A DNA stretch of 64,000 bases, from positions 63,712,001-63,776,000 of the forward strand of contig NC_060213.1 of NCBI RefSeq assembly GCF_021130785.1. The letters are read 5' to 3'. The notes beneath the pieces were generated by a model. That model searched no databases. It was not told where the DNA came from and saw only the letters and a list, made by a program, of their open reading frames with translations. A program made the position numbers and the translations under genes. This DNA comes from Homalodisca vitripennis. Its lineage: Eukaryota; Arthropoda; Insecta; Hemiptera; Cicadellidae. Shown in pieces: positions 11,931 through 24,095 of the stretch (position 1 is its first letter; every line of letters begins with the position of its first letter).

Positions 11931-12445
11931 GATGAATTTTCAATAACGTTCATAGCACCGGGTAATCCAGCGACCAACGGTCTAGATGAAAGGGTCGTCC
12001 TAACCTTCAAGCACAGATTGGCAGCAATGATGAAGACCCCTCAACAATGAAACAAAACTTCAGATATAGAGCTATGCCCCTGGCCAGTGGAAAGACACGT
12101 TCAGAAATATTCCTAAACAGACAGATCTGAACCAAGCGTGATGCATTAAAACCATCAAGTATCCAAAAATCAACAATGTGAAAAAGTACAGCAAGGCAGT
12201 ACAAATTAAGAGAAAGAGTCCAAGTCCGATACTATTAAAACATCAAGAATCACTGGAAAACAATCTTACAGAAATACGGACTTCTATACTACCTCATCAG
12301 ACTAGACAGCGACTACACTTTCAAACGACATATCAACCAATTAAGACTTGGTGGAACACCGATCAAGACAGTCACCTTCTCTCTTAACGTACAAGAGATG
12401 GTCACGAAGCACTAAGACCAATGTTAACCATAGAAGACATGACAG

Positions 12446-12615
12446 TGTTACCAACTCAACAACAGCAACTAGCTCAACTAACTTCTTCCATGAGTATTTA
12501 CAGTCATCTATTGTTTTCCTAATAATTTTGAATAAGCAAGTAATGTAAAATTAACTTTTATTTATATCTCTTCAAATTCAATAGATATAAAAAAGCATCA
12601 CACAAGGCCATGACA
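12446..12615 (+). repeat. Putative 3' LTR of Gypsy element A
   Basis: It starts TGTTACC and ends with a block from GCATCACACAAGG to GACA that aligns with the end of 8678-8892. Internal shared blocks are listed under that LTR. It is about 45 bases shorter than the 5' copy, through indels. Confidence 0.55.
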
Positions 12616-14037
12616 GAATGATACAAAACATTCATCATTCGTGGTATATTCGTGGATTTAGCGATTTCATAACGTTTAGACGATATTTCTTCAATTTTGG
12701 GTTCCGTAAAGTTTATTACAACGGTAATTTGACATATACACGTCATTGGTGTAAATTTTAACCAAACACCTCTATTTGTTTCATCATACACATACATAGA
12801 ACAGAGAAGACTAATACTTTAAAAAAAGAATTTAATCCTGGTATATGAGAAAATCCATCTTAAAATAATCATTTATGACTGGTTTTGCGTCATAAAGTCT
12901 TGTTATTTTTCGTTTTCCGTTGTATGGGAAAGAATGGCTCTATGAGGATTGTAACTTTTTACCTTTGTTCTTCCACTTTTAAACATTCCATAAAACAATT
13001 TACACGAAAGTAATCAATTGTTAAAGTATCTTATGTTCAAACTTCCACAGCTATGTTCTTTAAAGTGAGTTTTATCTCAAGCAGTGCTTAAACTGTATTT
13101 CCAATGAATGAGGTTTAAATTCATCACTGGTGCAATCCAGTGTAAAATTTGGAAATAGTTTTGTATTTTTGTGTGCATTACACTACATATTAAACCATCT
13201 ATAATTAATACTATAAATAAAATATAAATATTAGCAAATGGCTCAGCCAATTTATCAAACTTCAGCTGACGGTGTACAGACCTGTTTAGTGTAAAAGTAT
13301 ATAAATTCAAATAGTTTTATAGATTTCAAAATAATGCAGGTAAACCTAAAAAATTTTCACTTCACATAAACATTCCTCTTATTTCAGCAAATATTTTACA
13401 TGGTCAATTAGCCTATTTGGTCCACCTGTTCTCAATACTATGCCACAACTTTAGCGACTCTTATTTAATACCCTTACCCTTCTGAATGTTGTCAAATATT
13501 TATGAGAGCAGTGTTTTAAAAGCTATTCGCTCATTCATGTGTTAAATTTATGGTTTGCAGAATTGCCCGTTTCCGGCTGATTTATACCTGCCAGTTGAAC
13601 GCTGGTACATAAAAACCCAGATATCCCAAAGCTCAGTAACACAATTTTATGTCCTGGATTGACACTTCACTAACCGCTGGTTTCAAGGTAATGAGGTGAG
13701 GGTTGATCAATGAGAATAGGTTTCTACCAGAATGATTGATTGATTGAGGAGTGATCGGGGCTCTCTTAGTGTTAGGAACTTACGCAAGACTAAGTATAAA
13801 GGAATGGAGAACTCAGGAGTATACTCGTAGCGATCATCAGTACATACATGTTAGCTTGCGGCCTTCTTTTAGCTCATCATACGCTGGTTGAAACATGGGA
13901 AAAATTAATGAAGAAGTGCCCTTCATATCACTCATTTTCTGTCACTTTTAGTATGTTTTTTCTGTTGCTTGTAATTTAAAATATCTATTACACTCGGACT
14001 TCATATTTCGCAAGCAAATACTAAATAAATAGAATTC

Positions 14038-14041
<4 letters not shown>
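12616..14041. other. Non-coding AT-rich stretch
   Basis: No gene is recognised. About 13230-13440 is a diverged copy of a repeat also present near 19985-20200. Short open frames on the minus strand (12797-12558, 13310-13077) match nothing I know and look like chance. Confidence 0.55.
13230..13440 (+). repeat. Dispersed repeat family B, copy 1
   Basis: CAGCCAATTTATCAAACTTC then AGCTG, and later GTAAACCT, AAACATTCCT and AATATTTTA, recur in the same order at 19985-20200. Class unknown; the copies are strongly diverged. Confidence 0.5.

Positions 14042-14113
<72 letters not shown>
14042..14113. repeat. (AT)n microsatellite
   Basis: An alternating AT tract of about 72 bases without interruption. 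Confidence 0.97.
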
Positions 14114-14115
<2 letters not shown>

Positions 14116-14159
14116 CATAAATAGGCAAAGATACAGTTTTAAATTGTATTCAATATTAT

Positions 14160-14400
14160 TAACTATGTAATAGTGTTGAGACTGAGTTGAAGAGTTTATT
14201 GTATTTAGGTATTTCTTTTAATGGAAAAGACATTTTTCATACTTCCACATTTAATTCATTAAAAAAACTAACTAATGATGCTTTAACCGGCGAAAGCGCA
14301 TTTTAAATAAATTAAATGTGGAAGTATGAAATGTTTTTTTTTTTTATTAAAATCTACTCACTTGCATCAAGAATACAAAGCAGAATAGGTATTTCTTTAC
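14160..14400 (+). mobile_element. Foldback segment carrying a LINE RT-thumb-like motif
   Basis: Inverted arms at 14230-14256 and 14310-14334 pair along about 25 bases (TTCATACTTCCACATTTAAT against its complement) around a loop of about 53 bases. The left flank and arm read LLYLGISFNGKD in frame, similar to the YLGI block in the thumb of LINE reverse transcriptases. The 13-base TAGGTATTTCTTT occurs on both sides (14207-14219 and 14386-14398). This may be a tiny LINE scrap that became a foldback by inverted duplication; the RT reading rests on about 30 residues. Confidence 0.45.
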
Positions 14401-14699
14401 TCAAACAGAACTTAAAATGAAATTAACACTAACAGTGAATACAGCTCAGATATTAAAAAAATTAATCATATTTTCTGTATATAAATGAGTACTTTCTTTA
14501 CAAATCCAAACTTTTAGTTCTACCAAAATCCAGGTATATTAACATTTCTGAAACCACGTAGCTCTAAACTTGTAACTGATGTGTTATATTTCAATTCTTA
14601 TCTACTACAAAAGAAATTAGGTATTGTTGCATTAGATGTCATTTGTTTCAATATTTAAATCTTTGAACGAATTGTTGGTTATTATCTCCATTTAAAACG

Positions 14700-15240
14700 T
14701 GTTTAGTGGAGTTTTGTTTTACTAACATTCTTGTTTGTAGTAGAAACAACAAAGTATTTGGTTGAAACGAATTTTATTCCTTATGAAGGAACATAACATA
14801 ATGGGGTAAAAATTCATAGCCGTTTTAACGCTTCTTTGACCTTCACAGCCTTGTATCTCCATTTGAGTCCTTGGGTCCAGAAGTGAGCGAAGGTATTTTT
14901 GTGAGTGGAATGCTGGGGTGTCCTCTCCCCCGAATGCTAAGCCGCTCCGACCAACGCGGCTTAGTGTACCGGTCATCCACTTGCAAATTCGGCACCGCTC
15001 CCAGGATTTCTATGTCAGGACACCACCCCGCATTGCTCTAGCAGTCACCAGTCCCAAGATAATCTTGATGTCTGCAGGACAGGATACTGTTGATAGACTT
15101 TCTGAAGCCTCTTCCTTTTAGGTTTGGTTTCTACGCCTAAAGAGAAACCTTGAACCAATGAATATAATGCTTATTAACCTCTTGGAGAGTTTTTGTAAAC
15201 TCTTCTGGGTTTTTTTTTGGATTCTTTAGGACTGAAGTTT
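14700..15240. other. Unassigned segment with GC-rich core and a 9-bp hairpin
   Basis: The block around 14850-15110 is clearly richer in G+C than its surroundings. It holds a perfect hairpin, CTAAGCCGC (14937-14945) with GCGGCTTAG (14956-14964). Open frames of 84 aa (minus) and 67 aa (plus) cross it, but I recognise neither. It may be the end of an unknown element or untranslated exon sequence; the sequence does not decide. Confidence 0.35.
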
Positions 15241-15541
15241 AAGCAAAGAAAGGAAGTAGTTCGTAAACACGTCTATCACCAGTAAAGACCTTACGTAAAA
15301 GAGGATTTTAAATCCATGGAAATAAATGAAATGAAAGAATTTATGTTTACTTTAGTGTTGCCATGGATAATATTGAAAATATTATATTACAATTTATTGC
15401 AAGAAATTTTCTGAGTGCCTATCACAAAATTAAACTTCTTAGTCTCCCTTAAAACCTAATTAAACTACTTAATACAGTAACTTTAACGACGCCAATATGG
15501 CTATTTATATGGATGTAACATAAATTTACATTGGGTAGTGG

Positions 15542-15578
15542 TTGTATCAATAAAAACTTCTAGTTTTTATTGATACAA
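15542..15578. repeat. Perfect 16-bp hairpin with 5-base loop
   Basis: TTGTATCAATAAAAAC (15542-15557) pairs perfectly with 15563-15578 around TTCTA. It is the tightest simple stem in the window after the MITE. The surrounding DNA has no gene. Confidence 0.9.
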
Positions 15579-15849
15579 AGTTCTAATACAGCAATCTATA
15601 TTATTCACTCGACATAAAACCTAAATTTTTTATGCACTTACTTGTAGACCTATTATTGAAACCCTTTTCTACTCGAATATTCTAGGCGCCTTTTGGTATG
15701 ATAAATTTGCACTAAAGTTGTTAACCGAGTTTATCTGGTAAGCAACGATTTATGCATATATTATAAAAACAGCATGGATTTTTAGGAATAATATTAACCT
15801 AGGATAATTATTCAATGAATGGAAAAAATGGAATACAGCTCAAATTTTT

Positions 15850-16070
15850 ATTATGTGTGTCTTCTTGAATTCGTTTCTGTCATGTGGCTTTCAAGATAAT
15901 CCTCCCCTTTACGCACGCAGTGAAAAGGGTATAACAAGGGTATGACACGGTTCAGTATCAGCTAATTAATGTTTCCTCTGTGTATTGTCCCTGAGTATGG
16001 ATTTATCAGAACACCAGTGAACAATACAGCCTAGCTTACCTTTTCAAGTATGATAGAATAGTAAACCTTC
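15850..16070 (+). repeat. Dispersed repeat family A, copy 3
   Basis: Holds ACAAGGGTATGACACGGTTCAG and later blocks similar to the copies near 2690 and 6790. Just upstream a partial second version of the core (AGTGAAAAGGGTATAAC) is present. Confidence 0.5.
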
Positions 16071-16404
16071 ACAACGTTTCCGTATTTTTCACCTCTCTAC
16101 ATAGGGATGAATGTTATGAATTCAGTAATGTTTAGAGTAGTTCATAATAAAGGGAGAAAGTTACATCTGGATCAGGGACTTGATTAATAGTAGAGGGTTT
16201 AATTTAAGATACTCCGATTCGAAGTTAGCCAAAATTAATATTGGTTAAATAAAACAATAAAAGTAGAGTTACATTACTATGAGACAGACGGACTGACTGG
16301 AACATATGTTAAAATGTGATTGACGTAATTCTATATGGGTAAGAGAGGGGAAGGTACACAAATGGGAGAGGATAAATAGTTTTATTGTATACTGCCAAAC
16401 TCAC

Positions 16405-16453
16405 CGAAGTTGTTGCCATCTGCCACACAGGACGGTACAAGTCGAGTCACCTC
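16405..16453 (-). CDS. Candidate 49-base micro-exon of a host gene
   Basis: On the minus strand, a T-rich tract ending TTTTTTCAG precedes a GC-richer 49-base segment that ends at a consensus donor GTGAGT. Two of the three frames are open through it; the frame following a phase-1 upstream exon reads GDSTCTVLCGRWQQL. The segment stands out from AT-rich surroundings, and the other candidate exon on the same strand (24248-24170, if spliced at its internal donor) would leave the compatible phase. No protein family is recognised, and chance splice-like sites are common, so this is tentative. Confidence 0.3.
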
Positions 16454-17684
16454 CTGAAAAAATAATTTTTACAGGGTTGAAGCAGTGTATGGGCTCTTGA
16501 TAGTAGAATTTATAAAATGGATTACAATAACAGTTCCTAAAAGTTGCACTTTTGAAGTACGGAGGAGAAGGGAGGGCGCAACTGGGAGATTCCCAGAAAG
16601 TTTCCCCCGCATTTAAACGCAGTTCTTGTGGGGGGGAGGGAACTCACGCATTGTTGATCAATTAAAGTTTACTTAATTATTAGTTAATTAACTCCATCGC
16701 GATTCCAAATCAAGTAGGCGGAAAGGGAGACCATGCTATTCCAATAGTGCCCAAAAGTGATATCTACCATTTTTTAGACAATTCAAAGGCAAGATGAACG
16801 ATTAAAGATATAAAAACCACCCTCTTTATGTTTGAAAACTATCAAAATACTCGTCAAAATTTTGGAATCAACTAATGTTTAGCTTGAAAGTACACATAAA
16901 TATAATCACATCTTACTCATAACGTAGCTGTAGTGGAAAGGGTTGATTCAATGGGAATGTTATTGAATGTTTCAAAATTACCCTGAATCCCTTCAGACCA
17001 ACTTATCAGAACTGTTGGTTCGTGTTTACGATGAATCTGTTGATTAGTTAGCAGGAACTAGAGAATATTTCTCGGAAATATGTTTATGATATCCACACTC
17101 GCAACAATGAAAAACTAAGTTTATCATACAATTCAATAATTGTTTTCAATTATTTGTAAAGCTCATTTTTTCTGAGGTGACGAACAGAACTCGCCAATTC
17201 AGTAGTGTGTCTCTGTGGCAATAAAGGTACGCCACCTTCTGCAGTCACGTGATAGTCTTGTTACTTCAGCTCTCCCTAGTGGCGTGCGGGAGAACTAGGT
17301 CAACATCCCATGTGATGTAGACACCACTGTAGTAAGATATAACCGCTGAATAACTGCCAAAAAATAATTTATTAATTTCTAACCCGTAGTAATAACGGCA
17401 AAATCATCAATATCTAGCGTACTAGAGTGCTGTCGTTTACGAATTACTTCATAATGATATTTTTTAATAAGTTAAAATAATTACAAAAAATAATACTTAA
17501 ACTCCATAAATTACTAGGAGTAAATTGTACGTATTTATCAGCAAACAAGCATATTCTTATTATTTTCATGCAACGTTCCCCCCTAATCATTTTTAAGGAT
17601 TTGCGTCATTATTTTCCGTACTGTAGTCTGAGAAAGTGGTCGTTGATATTGTTCATTTCTATTTTCTTCCATAAGTCACTGTTA

Positions 17685-18416
17685 CAATGCAATCTACCCA
17701 CCATGTTAGAGTTTGCACTGTTGTTCTAATGACAAATATTATATAAATGGGAAAGACTGAGGAGCCTACTTTGGTTAAAATGTGCCTATTTCCTACCTTT
17801 TAAATTTACTTCCGGTTTCAATTTAGTTTGTCCCGATCAAAAAACTATGTGGCTCTTGGAAATCTACTTAGGTCATAAAACGTATATTTCTAGTTCTTTT
17901 AGTCTTCTATTTGTCTAAAATATGTGTTGTGTTATGGTTGGATTTTTCACGTTGGTGAAAGAAGCCGATGAAGAAAATATACATATGTAGGACTGAAAAT
18001 ACTATTACGGCCTAATGGGCCCTACTCTCTATCTACTTCAAGTATAAGGGAGAAATTAAGTTAAAATTACAAAATAATTTTAAGATTATATGATCTTACG
18101 TTATAGAGGTCTTGTTGTTTCTTAGATTGTACTTTGAGAAATTATTGATCGTTGATACACGTTAGTGGTCATTCTATGTTTTTCCATTCGCTGGGACGAA
18201 ATTCAAAACTAACACCACCAATCCTCTGGTTCTGGTGTGGCAGTGGCAGGATTGTCTGGTGAGAATGAAGATGAGAGTGAATGAGAGAACCATGTGACTG
18301 TGTGCGTGAGTGAATGAAGTTTAGGCCTACCTTTTTATTATTTAAATATTTATTTATGTCGTTTGTATGCAATTTTATAATTGTTACCGCAATAAAATAT
18401 TATTATTATTATTATT
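17685..18416 (+). mobile_element. Retroposed insertion with (ATT)n tail and 14-bp target-site duplication
   Basis: The 14-mer ATAAGTCACTGTTA occurs at 17671-17684 and again at 18417-18430, directly after an (ATT)n run that ends the segment. A direct repeat of this size next to a simple-sequence 3' tail is the signature of LINE-driven retroposition, with the 3' end on the right. The 732-base body shows no RT or other coding motif, so it may be the 3' UTR of a 5'-truncated LINE or a non-autonomous passenger. The minus-strand frame at 18372-18169 is not recognised. Confidence 0.65.
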
Positions 18417-19984
18417 ATAAGTCACTGTTAAAATTCCATATCACAATTTCAAGCATGCACACTAGTTTGGAGTACCTCATGTGAAAACATTCACAGGTTT
18501 GACATAAAAGTTCATTTTATAACAGTGTTTTGAGACTATTTCTAATGTATCAGATGTTTTAAATTTGTCACTTGCGAAATCTGGAGAAAACTTTAGATAT
18601 TAATTTTCTAATTAAAATATCGATTACACTACTGATAACACACTGTATATTTAACCTGTATTTATAAAAATTTAATTACGTTAGTTTTTCTCACTATAAT
18701 TCGAAAACGACTGGACCGATTTGTAAAATCTTGGGTTTAAATATTTATAAAAATCCTATGAAAGTTTAAAATATGAGAGACGTTTGAAAGATTTCTGACA
18801 ATATTCAATAATTCTGGAAAATTATTATTATATTTACGACACGCAATTCAAAGTCAACTACCCCTAAACAACTGCTGACAATTTAAGCATAAATTCAACA
18901 AAGTGGCAGAATTTTATTTTTATATCAGAAAATATGAAATAATTATGCAGTGCTTTATGAGTAGTACTATATAGATAAGATTGAAAGCACAAAGTTACTA
19001 TCTAATTTGTATTTTAGATTAAACCAGCGACGAATAAACTATCAGATGCGTTGTAAATAATATTTAAACATTGTTTTGAAACTCACCTTAATAAACACAG
19101 CCATAAATGTTTTGCAACTAAAGTAATCGAAACTGGTTGTCTCCCTTAATAATTTTACTTTAGTTAAAGAAAAGGAAACTGGATGGCACACTCTTTCCCT
19201 TATATCAGAAGCAGAATATGCACATATTTTCTTTATAGGGGTAAAAATAAATATTACTTATAGTACCAGAAGCATCGCAGGGCGCAAAGAATGCTTTTAA
19301 ATCAAAGTTGGAATCCAAAACCCATATATGTGTTTATTTTATTTGTCAGAGTAACAACGTAAATTTAACTGTGAAATCTTAAATAAATTAGAGGGGAAGT
19401 GAATTTAATTAGTAGTTGAGTTCATCTCCTACGCTGGCTGGGAGGGTTCTCGATGAGAGAGTAAACTCTCAATCATCAACTGAGAACGCTCATGAATTTA
19501 ATTGGTCGTTTCTGAATGTATGCAACGCAGTAACTTTCCATTCGTACGCATGTTAATTTTTATTGGGACCAAAATGTAAACTATCAGTATGCATTTGAAA
19601 GATCTTAAAACAATCTCGAAAGTATACGCTTTTTAATCAAAGTTGGCTTTTCTTGGTATATGCTTTCTTGTTAGGGGCACTGGTCAAACTCAGCTATGGC
19701 ACTTGAAATACTGTAACTCACACAGAAGATAAATCTAAACAGACGGAAGTGACACATGTTGGCCAAATTATCGAGACATATGTATATATTCCTTCATACA
19801 ACAAAAACCAAAAAACTTAATTTAATAAATTTTTGTATTTTGTACCTGATATTTCTACTTACGTACAAAAATCTACGATTCCATCATATTACATCATAAA
19901 TGCTAACACTAAGAAAGCTGTAACTTTAAATTTTAAAAATTGCGTCTGGAGCCACGGTTACTGCTAGTATACTACAAAATTTAA

Positions 19985-20200
19985 AAGTAAACACATGTTT
20001 CAGTCAACTTATCAAACTTTAGCTGAAAGTGTCAACATCTGTTCACTGTCCGTTAAACTTAGATTGTGAATCATAAATACTACAATTTATACATAATTAA
20101 AAAGTACTTCAGGTAACTTTTCTAATCTTTCTCATCAAACAAACCTTCCTTGGATTTTAATAAATATTTTAAAACAATAATTAGACGAAGTTTTCTCCAG
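19985..20200 (+). repeat. Dispersed repeat family B, copy 2
   Basis: Blocks TCAGTCAACTTATCAAACTT, AGCTGAAAGTGT and ACATCTGTTCA, then CAGGTAACTTTTC and CAAACCTTCCT, match the copy at 13230-13440 in order. Confidence 0.5.
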
Positions 20201-20495
20201 GTTAGCACTTACCAACAGATACTCCAACATTTGTATTAATAATATTTTATTAAGTTATCTATGTTTTTTTAGATAACTATTTGAGTTTTATTAATTAAAT
20301 ACTCTTAAGGACTCTAAGAGTCCGTGTGGTCCTAACTTTGCCTGCAACATTGGACAATCATTTGTATGTTATTTATAGCTATCTTTATCTATATGATTGT
20401 GTGAACACATTTAGCACTAATTAGCAATACATTTACCTAATTCCTTGGCGAAAATGAGCTGTCACTGTATTCTAAAGCATTATACACAAGTAAAT

Positions 20496-21060
20496 TAATC
20501 TCACAAATCACTGCAGATAGTCATAAAACAGAAACTATAATGTACAAGTTAGTTCCTAAAAGCACTTTCACATCTTATCTTATCATAATGTACGCTTCAA
20601 AACAGCACTAAAGTTAGAGAGAATAATTAGTGCCTCTTCATAAGTCAGCTTCACTTTTAATGTTCTACGATTACGGAAGAAATATCGTAGAACTTTTGTT
20701 TCTCCGAAAACTGATACATTATTAGTATTTTTCTTCAAAAATTGTTGTCAGATTTGTGTCTTATTCAAATATTGTGTTCCTATTTCATTTTATTATGGAA
20801 TAAACATGATATTAGGTTCATTCACAATTCTAAAACATATTTAGCTAAATGTTTCAAAGTTTCAATGAATATGTTTGAATCTAAAATGAGATATAACTGT
20901 TTTTACGTTTTACAAACTCAGAAGTTTCAATTACAATGATTCCTTGCAATACTCTTGATGCAATCTACAAACTCCCGTTGTAAATTATTTATATTTCAAA
21001 AACTACGCATTTGTCCAGTGAATTTGTTGGTTGAATATCGATCAACTGAGATCATGAAAA
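20496..21060 (+). repeat. Dispersed repeat family C, copy 1
   Basis: Aligns over several hundred bases with 59357-59870. Shared blocks include AAAAGCACTTTCA, TATCATAATGTACGC, AAAACAGC, TTAGTGCCTCTTCA, GAGAAATATCG (here with one difference), TTTCTCCGAA, CTGATACATT, AATTCTAAAACATATTT and GTTTCAATGAATAT. A perfect 10-bp inverted repeat (20662-20671 with 20684-20693) lies inside this copy only. Confidence 0.75.
20662..20693. repeat. Perfect 10-bp inverted repeat, 12-base loop
   Basis: GTTCTACGAT pairs with ATCGTAGAAC. It lies within dispersed repeat C; the homologous place near 59520 does not keep the pairing, which argues against a conserved role. Confidence 0.75.
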
Positions 21061-23254
21061 CACACTTGTTTTCTGTTTAATTCTTTCCTGAATACAACAT
21101 CAGTCACATTGTATATTTTATGAAGCAGGCCCATTTAATCTCTATCTATTCATTCATCAAGTAAAAACAGCATAAAATTTTTCATAGTATTAACTTAATT
21201 TCATGCGTACAGACCTTCAGATGGACTGATAGACAGACAGGAATAAAGTTTTTTAAATCCCACGATTGATAGGCTTCGCTTATGCTCAGGCAACGACGAT
21301 GTTAAAGGAATCAAAGTTTTATTTATTTACTTATTATTTAAATATTTTTTTCGATTTCCAGATCACTTTAAGTGCTTACTATAGTGGATCAGTAGATATT
21401 AAGGCTAAATACTCGTACTATAAGATAAATTATAGTTCGATAATTAGTATTAAAAGCCAATACATTTTCATGTAAACCTAGTTTTTTTATTAAAATTATA
21501 TAAAATGAATAAATTATTTCCTTAAAATTAAACAACTCCCATTAGTATTGTGTAAGGTTTAATACAGTTACTCGTGGGTTCAGGTCAAATACGCAAGTAC
21601 AGCCGGTTCAAAAGATTCCTGGAATTTATTGTATTGAAAAATCACATAATACCATTAAATATACACATTTATTACAGTAGCATTCTTATCACAATGTCAT
21701 CTCTTTTTTAGCTAAGCGTTAACGATGCCTATCATTCGAGAGTCTTTCTATCTGTATGGTCTACCTATAAATTGTTCTCACAATATGTCAAAAGCAAGCT
21801 GATCTATAGACTTTAAATTACCCCTACAGCTATATTTCTGTATGAGAAACCCTGAGATCGATGATAGTGCATTTCATTCCATAGAATTTGTTCAGCGTTA
21901 GTGAAACATTGGTCTTATGGATAAACGTGATTGAAACGATAAAATAGCTCAATAAATCGATTTTAAAAGAAACTCAATACATAAATGATATTTTAACACT
22001 TGAAATATTAACAAATGTAGCCTAACTATCATAATACATGCAATATCATTTTATCGTGGCTTGTTATGTAGCTGTATACTACTTAAACACTGATATAAAA
22101 TCAAATTTAATGAATACAACGTGAATATGTCATGTGGCTAAGAATCGTGGGCATGGATGTTACATAAAGGCATTAGAAGGTTTCCATTTCGTTTCATGTT
22201 GACGTTGAAACACAACACACTAGTGCACGAACTCAATACTATAATGGAGTCATGTACTCTGTCTCTCTGTCAAATTCAACACATTTTATTATCTCTATAT
22301 AAATGCACAATTTAATCCTTCTAAATTTATTGACTTTTTTATTCGTTATTATTGGTACAATTCATATGACGGCCAGTGTCCAAGTACTCATGTTTTACAA
22401 CTTAATTAAAGAAACTCCTAATATATCTTTAAACAGTCAAACAAATCAACTATAATCTATTCAAATAAGCTCATGCCTATCAAATACTGGATGGGCTAAA
22501 TATATTAACTCTTCTTGGGTATCTATCATACATAGTTTTTTTTGTTTTTTATTATGATTTTAAATTATAAATTAATTATGTTAAATAATAATAAATTCCT
22601 TTGGAGGTTTATATATATTCTGCAGTTACAGTATATAATGAAAAAATTATATTCAAAATAAATTGTGTATTCTGTATTAAATGTGTTGTTAATAGAGTTT
22701 TTGGTTATAAAAAGAGAATTATTCTGCACTAAATTTAATCTAATTCTATTTGCTGATAGTATTAAATCCCAGTTATTGAATAGTATGACTGACCATATAA
22801 AATAAATTTTGCCATAATTTGAGGCATTACACAAGTCACCTTTATAAAAATAGGTTAATATAAATGTGCAATACATTTCAGATTACATTTTTATTCATAT
22901 GCGCTCTCGATAGTGGACAGTATGACAGAGTTTAATATCACTAGTAGGCTCTATAACTATAGTATTTACTATTATCCCAACAAAATTCCATTTTGACAAA
23001 CAATCTTGATAAAATGAACGAGAACCTGTATTTTCTGATGAATTAAAAAACTTGGAAATGAAGAAAACCGTGCCAGTTATATTAATAGAAAGAATTAACT
23101 ACATCATAAATTGGAATAATAATGAACATGCATTGAAATACAAATTATAATAATTACCGTAAATATTTAGGAGTAAACAACAGTTAAAATTAGAGCAATA
23201 GTTACAATTACAATTAAAATTAGGTAAGCAGTAGATAAGTTACTGCAGCTCAGA

Positions 23255-23430
23255 AATAACAGGATAAATCACTTTTAGTGTTTGGTTTAGGAATGACGTT
23301 CCTATTGGGGAAAACATTTCGTCATACAGTAATGTGTCAAGATTAAATGCGGAGGTTGAAATCTTTAAAATCTCATAATTACCTCAGAGTGACCGGGAAA
23401 ATTTTCTATTCTACAATGAGGTTTCAGGAT
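23255..23430 (+). repeat. Dispersed repeat family D, copy 1
   Basis: CAGGATAAATC, TTTTAGTGTTT, TGCGGAGGTT and CAGAGTG occur in the same order and spacing as at 62235-62395. Class unknown. Confidence 0.65.
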
Positions 23431-24095
23431 ACGCTCCTTTGAAACATTACATGGGTCTTCGAGACTTAAAAGCATTCTAAGGTAACATGTAATTAAGATC
23501 ATAAATTACGAGTAAATGATTAATTTACAAGGTTTATGGCCCGGAAAAAACTTCGTAAAGAAAAACGTTAACGTTAGTAAAACACATAGAAACTCCAGAT
23601 ACTTCTGAGGAGAGCTTTAAAGGTTTTGGGAACCTATTTGTAACATAACTTGTCCATCTCACAATCACTGTTACAGGTAACAAACTACAATCTAATTAAA
23701 TAAAACATTGCTGTGTATATAACTGAGAACTTTCACTTTGTAATAGAATTTCACGTGAAATAAATTAATTATTGCGTACCTATAAAGTGATCGTACTCAC
23801 TTATGCGTTGACGGATTTCGTTGCAAAAGGTACTGTTGGAATTTCCTAAGAAAATCCTAGTTTTTATTGTTCAAGTGATGTAAAGTGCTTAACAAAGTCC
23901 AACTTATTTTAAAATGTAAAAGATAATAAAATCGAAATGTGAAACGTTATTTTAACTATGTAAATATTGTAATGCATGAAATTTACAATCTACGTTATCA
24001 ATTAATAAAAAAACATTAATATATGAAATATTTTCTCATTAACTAATGTAAATAAATGTATTAGGAGTATAAGAAACATGCCTCCACTTCTCGAC

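Larger units (their letters stand above)
8678..12615 (+). mobile_element. Decayed Ty3/Gypsy LTR retrotransposon (element A)
   Basis: The order along the plus strand is LTR, gag zinc knuckle, aspartic protease, reverse transcriptase, RNase H, integrase, LTR, which is the Ty3/Gypsy order. All coding parts are broken by frameshifts and stops, and several catalytic residues are lost, so this is an old copy. The two degenerate LTRs (8678-8892 and 12446-12615) set the ends. A short TTGGCGATGAG shortly after the 5' LTR is a possible degenerate primer-binding site. I found no clear target-site duplication, which is not surprising at this divergence. Confidence 0.8.
18431..24095. other. Non-coding AT-rich stretch
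   Basis: No gene is supported across this 5.7 kb. It contains single copies of dispersed repeats B (about 19985-20200), C (about 20496-21060) and D (about 23255-23430). Open frames here are short and rich in Ile, Asn, Tyr and Phe, as expected by chance at this base composition. Confidence 0.55.

Noticed and set aside
18169..18372. 67-aa His/Ser-rich frame
   Set aside because: Lies inside the retroposed segment 17685-18416, antisense to its tail; no homologous motif.
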